NCBI GenBank assembly: GCA_023266235.1
Contig: JAHFRL010000023.1
Location: forward strand, 1 to 49,364
DNA length: 49,364 nucleotides
Source of the DNA: Betaproteobacteria bacterium
GTDB lineage: Bacteria > Pseudomonadota > Gammaproteobacteria > Burkholderiales > SG8-41
Direction: 5' to 3'
Positions 16,158 through 26,100 of this stretch are shown here, piece after piece (position 1 is the first letter of the stretch; each line of letters opens with the position of its first letter). The notes beneath the pieces are model-generated. The model was not told where the DNA came from. It was given only the letters and a program-made list of their open reading frames with translations, and ran no database searches. The translations under genes and the position numbers were made by a program.

Positions 16158-18360
16158 GGCATTGCTCCATGCAGGCGAGAGCTGCAGCGGACAGGATCAG
16201 CATATCCTCTTCATCATCTAATTCCAATTGCCGGCGGCCTATCGGGCGTTTCCCTTCCTGTCGAGGTTTGGTGGCGGCTGTCGGCGCCGAAACAAAGGCA
16301 AAGACGGAGGTGGCAATAGAAATGAAATCCGAACCGCTGGCGACCTGTGTGCCTTCGGCGGTCAGATTCGCCGTTACGGCTATTACGGCGTCGCCGGCCG
16401 CGATTGCAGCGCTTGTTACCGTCAAGCTGGCTGCCGCGGTAAGATTAGCGGCCGCGCTGACTGTCGATTGACTAGCGCCCGATAGGGTAGCGGCGGCAAC
16501 CTGATTGAAGCTGCCAGCGGCGCTTGCAGCCCCCGCGCCGGTCAGAACGGCCAAAGCCGCCTGGCTGAAGTCACCGGCGGCGACTGCGGCACCCGAGGCG
16601 ACCAGGCTCGCAATCGCGGTCTCGGACAATGCAGCGGGGTAGAGGCTTACGCCGCCGGCCGTCAGCACAGCAACGGCCGCAGCGCTCCAATCAGCGGCGG
16701 CGGTTGAGGCACCATAGGCGGACAGGACAGCGATTGCCGCGGCGCTCAAGGTGTTGCTGACGGAAACCGTCGTCCCACCAAAGGTCAGCGCGGCCAGAGC
16801 ACTCGAACTCCAATCGGCCGAGGCGATGGCCGCGCCGGTATCGGCCAGGACAGCGGCGGCAACGGCGTTCCAGTCGGCCTTATCCGTGGCGGCGCCGGCC
16901 ATGGTTACGGTAGCCACGGCGGCGGCATTCAGTGCGCCGGCCGCCGTTGATTTACCTGAGCCGGTCAGGAGGGCAATCGCGGTATCACTGAAAGCGCCGG
17001 CAGCGATTGAGGCGCCCATGTCAGCCAGGAGGGCAATGGCGGTAATCGATAGGTCGGCCTTGGCTGTCGCGGCACCCGTGCCAGTCAAAGTAGCAACCGC
17101 GGTCTCGGTCCAATCAGCCTTGGCCGTCGCTGCACCGGTGCCCGTCAGCGTGGCGATGGCGGTCTCAGTGAAATTGGCGGAAGCTGTCGATTTACCCGAA
17201 CCGGTCAGTGTGGCAGCCGAGATAATGGAAAAAATATTTCCACCGACAACCAGCACTTTCTCGGTGTATTTAGTATCGGTTTCCCCGAAGACTATCGCGA
17301 GAACAATGTCGCCGTTGCGGGTGAAAACATTGGTGAGTAGTTTAACGACTGTGCCGGCGTAGAAAGACGAAGTCGCACTCCACCCGGCATCGTCGGCATT
17401 CGATTGCGTCAGAATATCGAAGGTGACTGACTCGACGAATGTATGCCATAGCGTCGTTCCATTGGCGGCGAACGAGGAATTATAAAGCGCAGCCCCTGGA
17501 TTCGTCGCACCGGTAATGTCGGAATCCTCGCTCATGGTAGGTGCGTCGGCCGAATCGCATTTTGCGGAATTCAGCGTTGTGGCCGTTGCATCGAAAAGTG
17601 GATATCGAACTTTGGTGTTCGCACCACTGACGTAAGAAACGCCCTGGGTCTTGAAGTGGCTTTGCGTTGCGTCGATAGTCGCGTCGAAGGATGCCGGGAA
17701 GGTTTCAAGAACGTTCGCGGAAGTCAGCGCGCGCTCATAAGCGTCATCGGCATCGCCATCCTGAAAGAAGAAATGCATCCGGTCGCTTGAACCGACCACC
17801 GTGCTGCCGGTGAACCAGGATGTGGCCCCGGCATTATCTACGGCGACATCGACCGTCCAGCTTCCAGATACGCGGCGGGCGTAATAAACTCGCTCACGAT
17901 CTACGCCCATAACGGCGGCTTTCGCGCCATTATATAGGAGGATTACGTCACCGTTGGAGCGCACGGTAATGGCTGCGCTATTATCCACATCGCCGGTGGC
18001 GGCTTCGGCATAAGCGGTGACTACCGCTTCATTCACCAATGTCCAGGTATCGGTGGACATGTCGAATTTGTGATACTGAATATTTATCGATGTGATTGCA
18101 GTATCATCGATTGTCGCGACGTGAATGACATCGCCGACTTGAAAGGTGGCTACCGATATGAGGGTCGATAGTGCAGTAACGGTGGGATCAGTACCGACAT
18201 TGGAGAAAGAAGAAGTCGGGTCCGTCGCTTTGAAAGCCCTGATTTTATTGGCGTTGGCGGTGCTCTTGCCGATAAGGTAAACATTTCCCCCGGAAGAGAT
18301 ATAAGGAACTATCCCACCCGTGGCAAGAGTTATCCCAGTAATTGTTGTCGGAAAAGCCAT
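16144..18360 (-). CDS. Long tail fibre protein with fifteen 20-residue repeats
   Basis: A 738-residue protein. Residues 1-375 look like a beta-rich head (strands with Asp/Ser/Thr turns, possibly a propeller: TVVGSSDRMHFFFQDG, TLWHTFVESVTF). From about residue 380 to 675 there are about fifteen tandem repeats of 20 residues with consensus A-x-L-T-G-x-G-A-x-x-A-x-A-D-x-x-x-x-A-x. The end is charged (LDDEEDMLILS). It is probably a fibre shaft plus head. It lies between the methyltransferase-like gene and the Gly-rich adhesin and overlaps the adhesin start, so the two likely form one receptor-binding unit. Confidence 0.65.
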   Translation of the reverse strand: MAFPTTITGITLATGGIVPYISSGGNVYLIGKSTANANKIRAFKATDPTSSFSNVGTDPTVTALSTLISVATFQVGDVIHVATIDDTAITSINIQYHKFDMSTDTWTLVNEAVVTAYAEAATGDVDNSAAITVRSNGDVILLYNGAKAAVMGVDRERVYYARRVSGSWTVDVAVDNAGATSWFTGSTVVGSSDRMHFFFQDGDADDAYERALTSANVLETFPASFDATIDATQSHFKTQGVSYVSGANTKVRYPLFDATATTLNSAKCDSADAPTMSEDSDITGATNPGAALYNSSFAANGTTLWHTFVESVTFDILTQSNADDAGWSATSSFYAGTVVKLLTNVFTRNGDIVLAIVFGETDTKYTEKVLVVGGNIFSIISAATLTGSGKSTASANFTETAIATLTGTGAATAKADWTETAVATLTGTGAATAKADLSITAIALLADMGASIAAGAFSDTAIALLTGSGKSTAAGALNAAAVATVTMAGAATDKADWNAVAAAVLADTGAAIASADWSSSALAALTFGGTTVSVSNTLSAAAIAVLSAYGASTAAADWSAAAVAVLTAGGVSLYPAALSETAIASLVASGAAVAAGDFSQAALAVLTGAGAASAAGSFNQVAAATLSGASQSTVSAAANLTAAASLTVTSAAIAAGDAVIAVTANLTAEGTQVASGSDFISIATSVFAFVSAPTAATKPRQEGKRPIGRRQLELDDEEDMLILSAAALACMEQCHGYH
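16340..17222 (-). repeat. 60-base imperfect tandem repeats coding a fibre shaft
   Basis: About fifteen imperfect 60-base units, GCG/GCC rich, encode the 20-residue repeats of the fibre protein. Adjacent units near 17040-17180 are the most alike, which suggests recent local duplication. Confidence 0.8.
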
Positions 18361-19071
18361 TTACAACACCCGGTAGGTGTAGCCATCGGCAATGATCGTC
18401 GCCGTCGGGAAAACGAGTTTCCACTGGTCGATGCTCTTACTGTTGAAATTGAATGGCGGATTCGGGTTGGCGAACTCGGTCAGGAAATGGCAAATCGGGA
18501 TGGTGCTGCCATATTTGACGATGTTGGTCTGCAGGGCTGCGTTCTCGGCGTCGGTCAAACTCGTCACCAGGTCCTCTGTAATAATCAGGGAGATGGTGCT
18601 ATCGAAAGCCAGCTTGACCCGATTCCTTGAAGCGGCCGTGGTCGAATCTTCATTGAGGATCGACGCCAGTGTGCGGATGCCGCCACCGCGCAGGCGATTG
18701 AAATGTGTCAAGCCTTCCCCGTTCGTGGGATCGAGGCCGACGAGCCGGATCGCTGCATCGATATCGCCGTCTTCCGTCAGAGTTTTGTTGCCCTGGATGT
18801 AGGCAGAAAGATCGGTCCCCACCGCCGGGATGCCGAGCGAGCTCAGGGCCTCCACGGTCCAGCCGAACCCGCAGCCCACCACGAGCACCCGGCTAGCAGC
18901 CGTCAGCCCGAACTGCTGAATGAAGAACTTGGCCCGCTTCAGCATCTCGGGGAACAGCACGTAGCGATGATAGTGGAGCCGGATGAAATCCCGGGTGTTC
19001 GGGTGCCCATCCGGTTCCGCATCGTACTCATACGCTAGGTCATAGAGCGTTTTGTCCCAGGTCGTAGCCAT
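18361..19071 (-). CDS. SAM-dependent methyltransferase-like protein
   Basis: A 236-residue protein. RVLVVGCGFGWTVEALSSLG is a class I methyltransferase motif I, followed by IPAVGTDLS with an acidic residue at the expected position for SAM ribose binding. The N-terminal HYHRYVLFPEMLKRAKFFIQQF resembles SAM methyltransferases that act on small molecules or sugars. No DNA-methylase target motif (NPPY) is present. The setting among tail genes is odd: it could modify a virion protein or glycan, or be a former methyltransferase now used as a structural part. It abuts the fibre gene. Confidence 0.7.
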   Translation of the reverse strand: MATTWDKTLYDLAYEYDAEPDGHPNTRDFIRLHYHRYVLFPEMLKRAKFFIQQFGLTAASRVLVVGCGFGWTVEALSSLGIPAVGTDLSAYIQGNKTLTEDGDIDAAIRLVGLDPTNGEGLTHFNRLRGGGIRTLASILNEDSTTAASRNRVKLAFDSTISLIITEDLVTSLTDAENAALQTNIVKYGSTIPICHFLTEFANPNPPFNFNSKSIDQWKLVFPTATIIADGYTYRVL

Positions 19072-19084
19072 GAAAGTTTCATCC

Positions 19085-19522
19085 TCAGTCGAGCGTGAAG
19101 CTGGATGCCGTGGTCAACCGGGGTGTAACATTTTGAGAAAAGTTGATGTTCGGCGAAACCGTGCCGGCCGCGATGATCTTGCCCGAGGTCGAGGCCGATG
19201 TCACCCCGATAGAGGCATGCGTGAAGGTGCCCGTCGAGGTGGACGTGTTCTGCGGGAAGTCGATGTTCGCCACCGGTGACACCGAATTGGTGGACACCAC
19301 CCAACCGAGGGTTGTCCGTGCGACGGAGATGCGGGTGTATTGCGCATAGCCGCCTTCGTTCGTACCCTGGGTACCCGTATCAGCAGGGTCAGCGGTGTGC
19401 AGGGAGCACCATAGGTTGGTCAGCGGCGCCGTAGCGGCATTATCGGCGATGTTACCGATGGCGACGGCGTTGAAGATCAGCTTGCAGACATCGTTTTCGA
19501 ATGTGTCGGAAAAACCAGCCAT
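19085..19522 (-). CDS. Tail fibre-like virion protein
   Basis: A 145-residue protein that begins MAGFSDTFENDVCKLIF, then LWCSLHTADPADTG and EGGYAQYTRISV. This is the pattern of a small phage tail-fibre/virion family I recall from podo- and siphophages. The rest is beta-rich with many Ser/Thr (TSTSTGTFTHASIGV). It is expected to be part of the tail tip. It is separated by 14 bases from the flanking genes on both sides. Confidence 0.6.
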   Translation of the reverse strand: MAGFSDTFENDVCKLIFNAVAIGNIADNAATAPLTNLWCSLHTADPADTGTQGTNEGGYAQYTRISVARTTLGWVVSTNSVSPVANIDFPQNTSTSTGTFTHASIGVTSASTSGKIIAAGTVSPNINFSQNVTPRLTTASSFTLD

Positions 19523-19536
19523 GATAATTTACCTCG

Positions 19537-20130
19537 TCAGGTCGTAATGGGGATAGCAGAAATCGCCGCGATCCGCCCATCTTCGGTACGCTGCGAGACT
19601 TTCAGGGTAAAAGCGGTGGGCTTCATCATTGGCGGCATGACGACTTGAGACTTCACCGCCGGCAGAGCCTGAGCTTTCGCTAGCAGGCTATCGGACTTGG
19701 CGCAGGCTTTTGCCTCTGCTGCGCACTGTGTCTCGGCGCGGGCTCGTGCCTGCTGTTCTTCGGCGACTTCCTGGCGCAGGAAGTCGATTGTGGCTTGCAT
19801 CTTCGCTATCGTCTCGGCGTGGGCCTTCTGCATCTGTACCTGCTCTTGTTTGTCGGCTGCACCGGATTCCCCTGAACATTTAGCGTAATCGCGCTGCATC
19901 CGTTCGATTTCTTTATGCAGATTGAGGACTTCGGCCCGCTGCTCGGCGGCTTCCTCTTCAGCCTCCTTCTGGGCCGCCAATGCAGCTTTTACGGTAAGGG
20001 CGGCTTCGGCTTCGCAAGCGGATTGAATAGCGGTAATGATGCGGCTGGAAATATCGTTCTTTTCTCCGGGCCCAGCTGCCTCAGTTTGCGCCAGTTGCCG
20101 CAGCAAAACTTGCAGTCTAGGTGATGTCAT
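19537..20130 (-). CDS. Coiled-coil protein of the tail region
   Basis: A 197-residue protein. Residues 35-150 are almost all Ala/Glu/Lys/Gln with heptad spacing (AAQKEAEEEAAEQRAEVLNLH and following), a long coiled coil. The C-terminal 45 residues are more beta-like (TAFTLKVSQRTEDGRIAAISAI). It overlaps the stop of the giant virion protein gene by 4 bases. It may be a trimeric spacer or chaperone for fibres; no family is recognised. Confidence 0.6.
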   Translation of the reverse strand: MTSPRLQVLLRQLAQTEAAGPGEKNDISSRIITAIQSACEAEAALTVKAALAAQKEAEEEAAEQRAEVLNLHKEIERMQRDYAKCSGESGAADKQEQVQMQKAHAETIAKMQATIDFLRQEVAEEQQARARAETQCAAEAKACAKSDSLLAKAQALPAVKSQVVMPPMMKPTAFTLKVSQRTEDGRIAAISAIPITT

Positions 20131-23100
20131 TTCGGGGTTCTCCCAGAGATAAGACCTCGTGTGGTTTCAATTGGCCCGGCGGGTTCAGTATACCCCTGTG
20201 AGACATCAGCCATATAGCCCAATGGCCGGGAAAGCGGCGCCACCGGCAGCCCTGAAACCAGGCCAATGGCAGTCAGCGCATCCTGAATAGGGCGCTTCAA
20301 TCTGGCCTCGTCTTCAGTCGCTACCTTGTAAGCATCGACGGGCACATGCGCCAGGGATTCCAGCATGGAAACAGCGGGTGAAGTCTGTATCCGATCATCG
20401 TACCATTTATCATTGAAGGCATTTACCGCCACTTGCGCAACCGGGCCGACAATCGGCACCATGGCTGCCGCCTGCTTGAATTGGCCGCCGAAGAAAACAG
20501 AGAGGATATTACTAACATCTTCTTCGTCACTTTTCTCTCCGGAGAACTGCCCGCCCACAACTTGCGTAATGGCTTCCGATAAAACAGCGGGGATCATGAA
20601 CCCCATGGTGAAGACGTAGAGTGCTCGGCCAGCACCCGCAAACCCCCCCTGGCGCATTGCCTTGACGAATTCGGTGCCATTCAAGTTGGCAGCCATATTG
20701 AAGTAGGAATAGAACATGGTGAATAGCCGCTTGAAAGCAGTTCCCGATTCGAAGCGGGAAATATCCTCTGCAGCGAAAGTGCCTTGCGTTTCCCGTATGG
20801 AAGAGTTTGCCTGCCTGACGGCGGAATTATGGTCATAGCCCTCGGCAATTGCTCGGTCGTAACGGCCTCCCCACACGATATAGTTGACAATATTCTGCGC
20901 TGCGGCTTCCATGAAATGCCCGTGTTGATTGGCGAAAGCCTTGGCCGTCTGGTAAGGATTCGGGTTAAGTACGATATTGTCGATGGATCGCTGAATCTCC
21001 ATCACCTGTGAAGAATTCTGATTTCGCATAAACATGGAAGCTTCGTTTATGTGGGCAACGTAATCTCGGGGGGCGCTAACGTAATGCCACAGTGCTGTGG
21101 ACATATAGGGGATGGACTTCGGGTCTTGAGCCGCTGCAACGATAGGGCCAGTGAATTGCTGCAAGGTTACGCTCGCATTTGCGAACATGATCTGCAGGCC
21201 GGCGGAAAGGCGTACTTGATGGAAGAACTTATCGAAAGCCTGCATGCGTGGTCCGCTGGGTTGCTCCACCTGCTGCAGGGCTGAACGCTGCAGCCAGGGG
21301 ACCAGGGCCACTTGGGCAATCTCGGTATCCAGTAAAGCGAGCGAGGCACGAAAATCCTTATTGACGATAACGCGACCAACATCCTTCACGTGGGGTTCAA
21401 GGTAGGTGAAGCGCAACACTTTCCCGATATGCTGTTGGATCAATCCGAGATCGAGGGATAAAGGCTTCGCATAGTTCGGGTCACGGCGGTGAGCGAAATC
21501 CCGGCCGGTGGACGGGAAAATGAAACTGGATGGTCGGCTCTCCATCGCTCGTTGCTCGGCGCGGATGGCGGCGTCTTCTACGATAAAAGGATCAGTAATG
21601 GCAGGGTAATACCAGCCATCATAAGTTCCGAAAGGCGTGTCAAAAGGCTTCTTCGTAACCTCGTCGAAGTAATAGCCGTACATATCCTTGTGCGCTTTTT
21701 GCGCTTCAGGTTTCAATTCTTCGAATAGATTACCGATAGCCTGCGCAAAATCGTAATCGGCTTTGGTTAATACGCCCTCATCCTGCATACGCTTTATGAA
21801 AGCATCCCACCGATGGGAGTCTAACCCTTCGCCGTTAATATCACCCCATTTTCGTTGGCGATCTGCTAAGAGCTTAAATTTGTTGGAATCATTCCCCGTA
21901 TGCATGATAGCACCAAGCAATTCGGTCTTGTCCCGGAATTGATACCCAATTTCCGGGGCATCAATCTTGCCCGCCCGAAATATTTCCTTCGGTGCTGCAT
22001 TGACAATGGCCTGATACTTCTCAGATGCAGCGCGAAATTTATCCCGATAAAGGTCTGCGGCTTCACTGACCGGCTGCCAGACATAACGCCGAAAGACACC
22101 ATTAGGGTCGCCGTTGTCCATGGCATCTACCCAGGATTCGATGCGCCGAAGCATGGCCTTGGCGCCAAGCAAACCTATCTTGACTTTTTCCCAGGGGCCA
22201 ACCGCGTGGTCATAGCCGGCGCGCTTTGTTCCAGTCGGTACTAATTCGGAAATACGAGTGCCGAGTTCACCAAGCACCTGCGCACGGTCCAGCCGCTTAC
22301 CATCGATTTCAATCTGATTCGTTCGGCGGGCCATGGACCATAGCCCCTCGATAGCGTCGCGTACGATACCAAAATCTGATACGGTCAAATCATTGACTGG
22401 TCGGCCATCAGCGGCGGCCATCTCCACCATATTGTGCAAATCGTCATAGGACTGGGGATCATACTCAGCCAGAGTGCGCATGTAGCTATCCGCCGTTTCC
22501 TGAGCTGCACCGATACCGTGGGCCGCCGCGATCGAGCGGGCGGCATTCACCATATCCATGTTGTGGGTCTTGGAAAGGCGTTCATCGGTTCGGAAAAGGA
22601 ATTTGTTCCATTTCTTCACTGCCTTATCCGCGAGTTCGCGCTGGGTCGCAGCTTCACGGTAAAGAAGGACATTCAGCAGCTGACGTTGCTTGGCGTCGAA
22701 AGCCGTATCCAGATTCCGCCCAGTGCCGGCGCGGAACTCTCGCCCGAGCATCGCAGCCTCGGCTTCCTGTGATGCCTTCAAGGCGGCAGCCTCGAACAGT
22801 TTCGGATTCAGTTCACCCAGCGTCTTGCGTTCGATGATCTGCCGCGCCAGGTCTTTCATAATGGCTGGGTGTGTGATTTCTCGCGTCGCCCCCATGCGCT
22901 TCAGGATTCGCATTTCGAAATTGAATACATCGATCTGGCGGGTATTTTGCACTTCCATACCCGCTTTATCCATGAAGCTGCCGTCGAAGATCAGATCGCC
23001 ATGCTCCTGTTTCATGCGGGTATCTACTTCCGCATCAATGGCTTTTTTCAGCGTCGGCAGGCCGATCAGCTCTTTCACAAAAGCTTTGCCGCTGGAAAAT

Positions 23101-26100
23101 CCGAACAACTCAGCTACGGTATCAGGATGCAAGCCATTCTCCTGATAGCGAAATGGCAGGTCAGTCGGTTTTACCCCCATGTCTATTAGCGATTGTTTAT
23201 CCAGCTTAAACGGCCCTAACCCTAAGGGAGAAGTACCATCAGGTAACTTGCCGCTCCATAGCCAATAAGCTGCGCGGTAAATCGGAATCTGCAGGATATC
23301 CTCGCGGACTTTCCCGGTCATCGCTTCCTTTTCCTTGCGCCATTCGGCCAATCGCTCCCGACGTAATTCCTTCATGACCTGCACCCGGAAAGTATCCTCG
23401 GCTTGGCTTTTTGCCTGGGCGTTCAATTCGCGGTAGGCTTTATACTCTGCCTCGGTCATTTTCGTCTGATCGAGGAAGGGGACATCATAGGCGTTGTGCT
23501 CGCGTACCTGCTTGACGGCTTCGTCGGTCGCCAGCAATCGGTCCATGACCTCGCGGACTTCCGGGGTCAGCGGCACATCGAGCATGGTCATGCTCTTGTA
23601 TATACGAAACAGCCAATCCTTAAGCTGGGCAAAAGTTTCACGCAACTGGAATGAAGGCGCTTTGCCTTCCATGATATAAGCTTCGAATCCGCGAGCGAAC
23701 TTTTCATGGGCTTCAGTCGAGATGTTTTGCTCGTTGGTGCCGGCCCACTCTTTGATGGTATTCCAGTCTTTTACCAACTGCTCCGGGGCATCGGGGCGGG
23801 TAGCATCGGTGCGCAACTCTTCCAGCCAGAGGTGCCCGGATTCATGGATGAAGGTAGAAGGGTCGGCATTCTTCAGAAGGACAATTAAACCCTTCACCGG
23901 CACGGAAGCACCACGCTCATTCTGGAACAGCATCCGCTGCCCAGTCTCACGTACTATCGGTAGCCGAATTTCCTGTGAATGCCCCAAGTCCCACACCGCT
24001 TTCTCGCCCAGATATTCCCCTTGGGCAATCGCTTTGTCTCGCGGTAGAACATTCGTAATATCGAGGTAGCCTTTACCTGATTCGTTATCCACCCATACGC
24101 CAAGTGCGGCATTTTTGTCAGCGTTGAAGATACCCCGGTTATGCCGCATGAAGGTTTCGACTTCCTGTTTTGTCGGTATGCCCTCAGTCACAACGCCCCG
24201 CTGCGGGTAGCCGGCGACGGCCACGCCGTGGGTGCCGGATTGATCGCCTTTGGTGGGGTGGATCGTGGCACCGTACACCCCATATTCCTCATGGCTTTTC
24301 TCGGCGGCGCGGATAGCTTCCGTTGCAGTGTTAGTTTCTCGAGGGGTCGCCGCCGGTAGATTGATCTGCCCTTCAGGAAGCGGCAGTTTCTGAGCAAACG
24401 GAACTGCAGGTTCTACTAGCTGTTGGTTGTAAGCTTTCAGTTCTTCCGGCATGGCGGCCGGCATCTCACGCTGCACTGTCAGAGGGTTCTCCTGATAGAA
24501 CGCCCAAGGATCGACGCCGAGGCGTTCCGCTCGCGCACGGGTGCGCTCGCGCCAGAGAAGGGCATCACGGTTCGCTTCTGCTGTGCCTACGCCGATAGTT
24601 TTCAGTTTGTCGTAGACGTCGTTGTACACCTGAACCAGCGGCGCCTCCTTGGCCTTGATCGCCACCATCTCGGCTTCCAGGCTGGACAGGATTTGCGGCT
24701 CGGCGGCCTTGGCCTCTTGCGCCTCCCGCGGCGTCATCTCGCCAGGGTTCAACCGGATATCCGGTACGAGGCGTTCATGAAATGGCGTGCCGGCGAGCTT
24801 TTGCGCATATAGGTCGATCGGGATAACCAGGTCGCCGCCGGTGGCGACCGCTTCGGCATACTGTTTCAGATCGCCAAAAACTTCCTTGGCGGCAGTCGGC
24901 GCTTCGCTTTGAAAAAGCGCATTCCACTTCTCAACTGGGATGAATACGTCTTTGACTGGGCCATTTTCTTTCAAGGCCGAAACGTAATCCTTCATCGCTT
25001 CCGGTGAGCGCGCATAGGTCTTGGAATCAGAAACCGCTGCGCCGAGTTCGTGCATAAAAGCTTCGTTCTTGTCCGCCACTTTCATGTCATGGTAGAGTTC
25101 GAAAACCTTTGGCCCAGAGGGTAAAAGCCCGAGAACGGCGATACCTTTGAAAGCATTCGCGGTGCCACTCGCCACGGCATTTACGTCTTCAGCGTTTATT
25201 CCTTTACCCAGATCACCTGTCGCAATCTCCCGAGCGAAGATATTCATGACTTGCTGCATGCCCATCGCGAAAGTCTGCGAGCCAACAGCACCTGCATATT
25301 TCTTACCGAAGCCGACCAGAGCGGCAGTTACCGAGGGGCGAGTCAGAAGCTGTTTTACCCCTTGAGCGCCTAGCGTTCCGAGGAGTTTGTCGGCCCCAGG
25401 AAGGAGTCCGGCAATTTTTCGGAGCGCCACCATCCCAAAAACGGTATCGGGAGCACCAACCAATAGTGCAGCGTATCGAGCAACGATAGGATCAACAGGA
25501 TTGCCGTTTGCATCTTTAGCTCCTTCGATAGTGTCGAATGCCTGCCCCACGTTCGCCCGATAGTTCTGATCCACAAACGATATCTGGGCTGCGGTTTTGA
25601 ATCCTGCGATCGTGCCCAAAGCCGCACCGGCTGGGCGGCCACCTACCATACTGGCTGCACCAATGAGCGCACCGGCGGGAACACCATACTTCACGCCCGC
25701 TTTAACCGATTCGAGCGCCATAGGCACCATCTGGCCGGCAAGGCCCCCAGCAGATTTAGCCCAACTAGGCCAGCCTTCGGCGAATTGCTGACCAGCTGCC
25801 TGCGCATCGATCTTCAATTGCCGGCGTTCTGCTTCTTCCTGCGGGGTGATGTCCCCCATAACCACTTTGAAGCTCAGCATCGAAGATCGTAGGTCTTTCC
25901 CTCCTTGCGTGAATCCAGCGGGTACAGCCTGTACTATCTGCCATGCCGTTTCAAGGGTGGATAAATTTTCATAATCCCCCTGTGCAACGGCAGCCTGAAC
26001 AGGATTCTTAGCCAACCAGCCGGCAAGTAAAGGGCTCTCCTGCCGAAACTTCTCCGCATCGAAATTCACCTGTTTGGCTTGCTGCTCAATACTGTCGAGA

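Noticed and set aside
14142..20130. Diversity-generating retroelement, as in BPP-1
   Set aside because: I looked for a reverse transcriptase and for a repeated variable/template pair near the fibre genes because the head block resembles BPP-1. No reverse transcriptase motif is present.
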